A stretch of DNA of 64,000 nt from Bacillota bacterium. GTDB taxonomy: Bacteria; Bacillota; Clostridia; Lachnospirales; Cellulosilyticaceae. This document shows, piece after piece, positions 61,587 through 64,000 of the stretch (its first letter is position 1; each line of letters begins with the position of its first letter). The notes below the pieces were generated by a model. That model ran no database searches, was not told where the DNA came from, and was given only the letters and a program-made list of their open reading frames with translations. The stretch covers positions 1 through 64,000 of the forward strand of contig JAEZJJ010000094.1 of the NCBI GenBank assembly GCA_023436395.1, read 5' to 3'. Made by a program: the position numbers and the translations under genes.

Positions 61587-61765
61587 TAGTCTAGGAAAGT
61601 GCGTTCTTTACTTTCCTAGACTATGGGGAGTACAGAGGGGAGTCCCCTCTGTCGTATTAAGGAGGAGGGTGCTCAGCTGACCGCTCTTTGTCAGCGCCGA
61701 AGGGAACCTAGGGTTCCCTAGCGGAAGAAATGTGGACGTTAGTCCACTTTCTTGTTTGAAACAAG
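61586..61765. other. Array of six consecutive GC-rich hairpins
   Basis: Back-to-back inverted repeats: 61586-61600/61610-61624 (15 bp perfect), 61632-61641/61643-61652 (palindrome), 61676-61681/61690-61695, 61701-61708/61712-61719 inside CCG/CGG, 61725-61737/61742-61753 (one bulge), 61751-61757/61760-61765. About 55 percent GC in the central part against about 33 percent around it. No reading frame fits. It could be a structured RNA, a degraded mobile element end or stacked terminators. The rest up to 61899 is AT-rich with no recognised gene. Confidence 0.6.
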
Positions 61766-61899
61766 GGTAGTTAATAAGCAAAAATAGTTATATAATAGAG
61801 AAAGATAATGAAGAATTAAGAATGAAGATAAAGAATTAAAAATAAGGAGTTAATTTAGAAATAAAGAGAGTAAAATATAAAAATGAAAGGAGTTAAAAG

Positions 61900-62721
61900 G
61901 TGGCAAGGGGTAGTGGCAACAAAATAATTAAGTTTAATCAGGCAAGAAGAAAATATAAATTAAGTTTCCAGCTAGATAAGAAAATAATGGTTATTACCAT
62001 AATTGTAGCAGCGATTCTTGGAGCGTGGCTTGCATTTAGGCCAAATGCTTATCAAATTAGTATTAATGGAGAAGTAGTGGGAGCCATTAAAGATATGAAA
62101 GTAATAGAGGTAGCCAAGGAAACAGTTATTGCGCAGCTTAGAACACAATATAAAAGTGATGTGAAATTTGATGATGGCTTAGAACTTAAAAAGTACCGTG
62201 CTAAAAAAAGAGACTATATAGATCCAACCTATTTGATTGCACGCATGAGAAATGATATGCAAATTTTAGTAGCTTTTAAAGAACTTTATGTAGATAAAGA
62301 ATCAGTTGGTATTATTGCTTCAGAGGATGAATTAGTTGTACTTAAAGATGAGCTTAAAAAGAAGTATTATGGTACAAAGGATGTTCAAGTGGAATTTGGT
62401 AAAGAAGTTGAAGTCAAAGAAGTATTTGCTAAAGAGAGTGACCTGATTTCTATAGATAAATTGGTTCAAAAGTGTACAGTAACTACGCCAAAGACTATAG
62501 AATATGAGATTCAAAGTGGTGACACACTTTCAGGCATTGCTAGCAAATACAATACATCCATGGATAGCATTATTGCTGCTAATCCTGAGTTTACGGATAA
62601 GGTTATTCTTAGAATAGGACAAATGATTAAAGTAAACACTAATGAACCTTTACTTCCACTTCAAGTTATAAATAATAGCGAAGAAGTAAATGAGAATAAA
62701 GAAGTAGAGAACAATCAATGA
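61900..62721 (+). CDS. Membrane-anchored LysM-domain protein
   Basis: A 273-residue protein starting at GTG 61900 (GAAAGGAG upstream). A basic N terminus, one membrane helix (about residues 30-47), an extracytoplasmic region (about 50-200), then a LysM peptidoglycan-binding domain (YEIQSGDTLSGIASKYNTSM, SIIAANPEFTDKVILRIGQM, IKVN) at about 205-252. The layout recalls clostridial M23 peptidases that carry a helix, LysM, G5 and peptidase domain, but G5 and peptidase parts are absent; the protein ends in an acidic Asn/Glu tail. It may be an anchored wall-binding or regulatory protein upstream of the WalRK-like pair. Confidence 0.75.
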   Translation: MARGSGNKIIKFNQARRKYKLSFQLDKKIMVITIIVAAILGAWLAFRPNAYQISINGEVVGAIKDMKVIEVAKETVIAQLRTQYKSDVKFDDGLELKKYRAKKRDYIDPTYLIARMRNDMQILVAFKELYVDKESVGIIASEDELVVLKDELKKKYYGTKDVQVEFGKEVEVKEVFAKESDLISIDKLVQKCTVTTPKTIEYEIQSGDTLSGIASKYNTSMDSIIAANPEFTDKVILRIGQMIKVNTNEPLLPLQVINNSEEVNENKEVENNQ

Positions 62722-62875
62722 TGGCAATGAATAATCGATGAGGAATGATGAACAGTAAGAATAGCTAATCTTATATTTTTAATTCATAAATTTTCATTTT
62801 TAACTCTTCATTCATGATTCATGACGCTTCATTGTTTTATACTAATTGTTAATTCAAATAAGGGGGGCAAATTCA

Positions 62876-63565
62876 ATGCAACGTATAGGTGTTATTGAAG
62901 ATGAAAAAGCGATTTCAGATATTATTAAGTACAATCTAGAAAAGGATGGTTATGAGGTACATGTGGCCTATGATGGAGAAGAAGGACTAGAACTGATTAG
63001 AAATAAAGATTTAGATTTAGTGCTTTTAGACATTATGCTACCTAAGAAGGATGGATTAGAGATTTGTAAAGAAATTAGACAAATAAAAGATGTACCTATT
63101 ATCATTATTTCAGCCAAAGCAGATGAGATTGATAAGGTGCTTGCCCTAGAATTAGGAGCAGATGACTATGTCACTAAACCATTTGGAATGCGAGAAGTCA
63201 TGGCTAGAGTTAAGGCAAGACTTAGAAGGAAACAGGTTGAAATCAATAAAGCAGGTAATGGTGAAGATAGCTTGATAGAAGATAACCTGTACATGGATCT
63301 CAAAAAATATGAAGTAAGTAAAGGTAATGAGGTGATAGACCTTACCCTTAGAGAATTTGAACTCCTCAAATTCTTATGGCAATCAAAGGGACAAGTATTT
63401 TCTAGAGAAGAGCTCTTAGAAAAGGTTTGGGGATATGAGTATTATGGTGATGTAAGAACAGTGGATGTAACAATCAGAAGACTAAGAGAAAAGATAGAAG
63501 ATGATGCTTCAAAAGCTACCTATGTATTAACAAAAAGAGGCGTGGGCTACTATTTTAGAGGCTAA
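62876..63565 (+). CDS. OmpR/PhoB-family response regulator (WalR-like)
   Basis: A 229-residue two-component response regulator. Receiver domain with acidic pocket (IGVIEDEKAI), phosphoacceptor aspartate in LVLLDIMLPKKDGLEI, threonine/lysine switch residues (IIISAKADE, DDYVTKPFGMREVMARV), and a winged-helix DNA-binding domain (LTLREFELLKFLWQSKGQVF, VDVTIRRLREKIED, YVLTKRGVGYYFRG). This closely fits the WalR/YycF or PhoP group that controls wall metabolism. ATG 62876 with AGGGGGG upstream is chosen over 62846. The histidine kinase gene follows after 3 bases. Confidence 0.9.
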   Translation: MQRIGVIEDEKAISDIIKYNLEKDGYEVHVAYDGEEGLELIRNKDLDLVLLDIMLPKKDGLEICKEIRQIKDVPIIIISAKADEIDKVLALELGADDYVTKPFGMREVMARVKARLRRKQVEINKAGNGEDSLIEDNLYMDLKKYEVSKGNEVIDLTLREFELLKFLWQSKGQVFSREELLEKVWGYEYYGDVRTVDVTIRRLREKIEDDASKATYVLTKRGVGYYFRG

Positions 63566-63568
63566 CAT

Positions 63569-64000
63569 ATGAAAACAAGCATACAGTTAAAAATTGTATT
63601 AATCTATTTGTGCACAATTATCCTCATTATGCTCATAAGCGGTACATATATTGTTTATAGAACAGAAGAAAAAGATTATAAAGGTATACAAAGCACTATT
63701 GAGACCATGGCAGAGAACATAGAATTAAGAAGAAATTGGAATCTGGATGATTTAGGAAACCAAGTAGGTGACCAATATGAAATTTATAGCCTGGACAAAG
63801 ATGGTAGAGTGGAAAGGACTATTAGAGGAACAATTGGAAGAGGGCAGATTGTAAAAGAAGAAGTAGTCATTAGAGCCATTAGAACTCAAAAGTCAGCCAC
63901 TGCTAAGATAGAGCATTTTTCGGTTTTTACTGGAAAAGAATATACAGATCACGCGAGAATAATACTAGATGATAATGAAGATATTGAACGTATTATTTAT
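63569..64000 (+). CDS. Sensor histidine kinase (5' part, runs off window)
   Basis: The first 144 codons of a sensor kinase, open to the window edge. N-terminal helix (about residues 6-28, VLIYLCTIILIMLISGTYIV), then an extracytoplasmic PAS-like sensor region (IELRRNWNLDDLGNQV, YEIYSLDKDGRVERTIRG). The start at 63569 is 3 bases after the response regulator, so the two are one operon. The layout matches WalK-type kinases partnered with WalR; the catalytic domains lie beyond the window. Confidence 0.8.
   Translation, partial: MKTSIQLKIVLIYLCTIILIMLISGTYIVYRTEEKDYKGIQSTIETMAENIELRRNWNLDDLGNQVGDQYEIYSLDKDGRVERTIRGTIGRGQIVKEEVVIRAIRTQKSATAKIEHFSVFTGKEYTDHARIILDDNEDIERIIY

Noticed and set aside
1..64000. 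CRISPR array, tRNA or rRNA genes
   Set aside because: No regularly spaced repeat-spacer pattern and no tRNA or rRNA signature was noticed on either strand; the 81-bp and 17-bp repeats are tandem and coding or slippage-derived.

Overview
The window is low-GC DNA from an endospore-forming, Gram-positive anaerobe of the Clostridia. The evidence is a gerA/gerB/gerC germination operon, spoIIR, SLH-domain wall proteins, a polyferredoxin-type protein in the polysaccharide cluster, purine-rich Shine-Dalgarno sites and many U-tailed hairpin terminators. A Lachnospirales/Cellulosilyticum-like host would fit, but that is an inference from gene content; no rRNA or tRNA gene was seen.

Layout. 0-13.5 kb: LacI-type regulator, small membrane protein, GerA-GerB-GerC germinant receptor, a REP-associated tyrosine transposase (RAYT), spoIIR, D-Ala-D-Ala ligase, a DUF1934 protein, galU, and two secreted wall proteins (one with SLH repeats). 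This part is peppered with two short repeat words, GGGACGGTTCTTA and GGGACAGGTCTTA. Some are paired into palindromes between genes and some lie inside reading frames. 13.5-27.7 kb: a minus-strand polysaccharide deacetylase, a 1-kb AT-rich leader region, three tandem paralogous S-layer-like proteins with C-terminal copper-amine-oxidase-N-like domains, an O-antigen-ligase-like membrane protein and a secreted Ig-like protein. 27.7-30.9 kb: a polyprenyl-phosphate sugar transferase (minus), a decayed ISLre2-type transposase and a decayed second copy of the ligase gene. 30.9-52.2 kb: one long plus-strand surface-polysaccharide operon with glycosyltransferases (GT4, GT2, GT8), an ABC exporter pair, a CDP-3,6-dideoxyhexose pathway (RfbF, RfbG, RfbH, an SDR reductase and an RmlC-like epimerase), a ferredoxin/FrhB/pyruvyl-transferase fusion, and a Gtr-like cassette (GtrB-type, two large membrane proteins, GtrA). 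52.2-56.0 kb: an IS66-type remnant, rmlA, rmlB broken by an in-frame TGA, a glycosyltransferase tail and manA (minus).

56.0-64 kb: a GC-richer stretch that folds into many complementary helices (candidate structured RNA), a diacylglycerol-kinase-like lipid kinase, a ComK-like regulator divergent from a small sigma factor with a LexA-box-like palindrome at the ComK-like promoter, an SLH wall protein, a row of back-to-back hairpins, a LysM membrane protein, and the start of a WalRK-like two-component system that runs off the right edge.

The theme is cell-envelope construction: sugar-nucleotide supply (GalU, RfbF/G/H, RmlA, ManA), polymer assembly and export, wall-protein display, and wall-stress regulation. 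Most unusual are the structured RNA candidate, the possible SOS-controlled competence pair, the RAYT with its repeats, the predicted dideoxysugar (ascarylose-type) pathway without a visible E3 reductase, and conserved promoter architecture over the S-layer trio.
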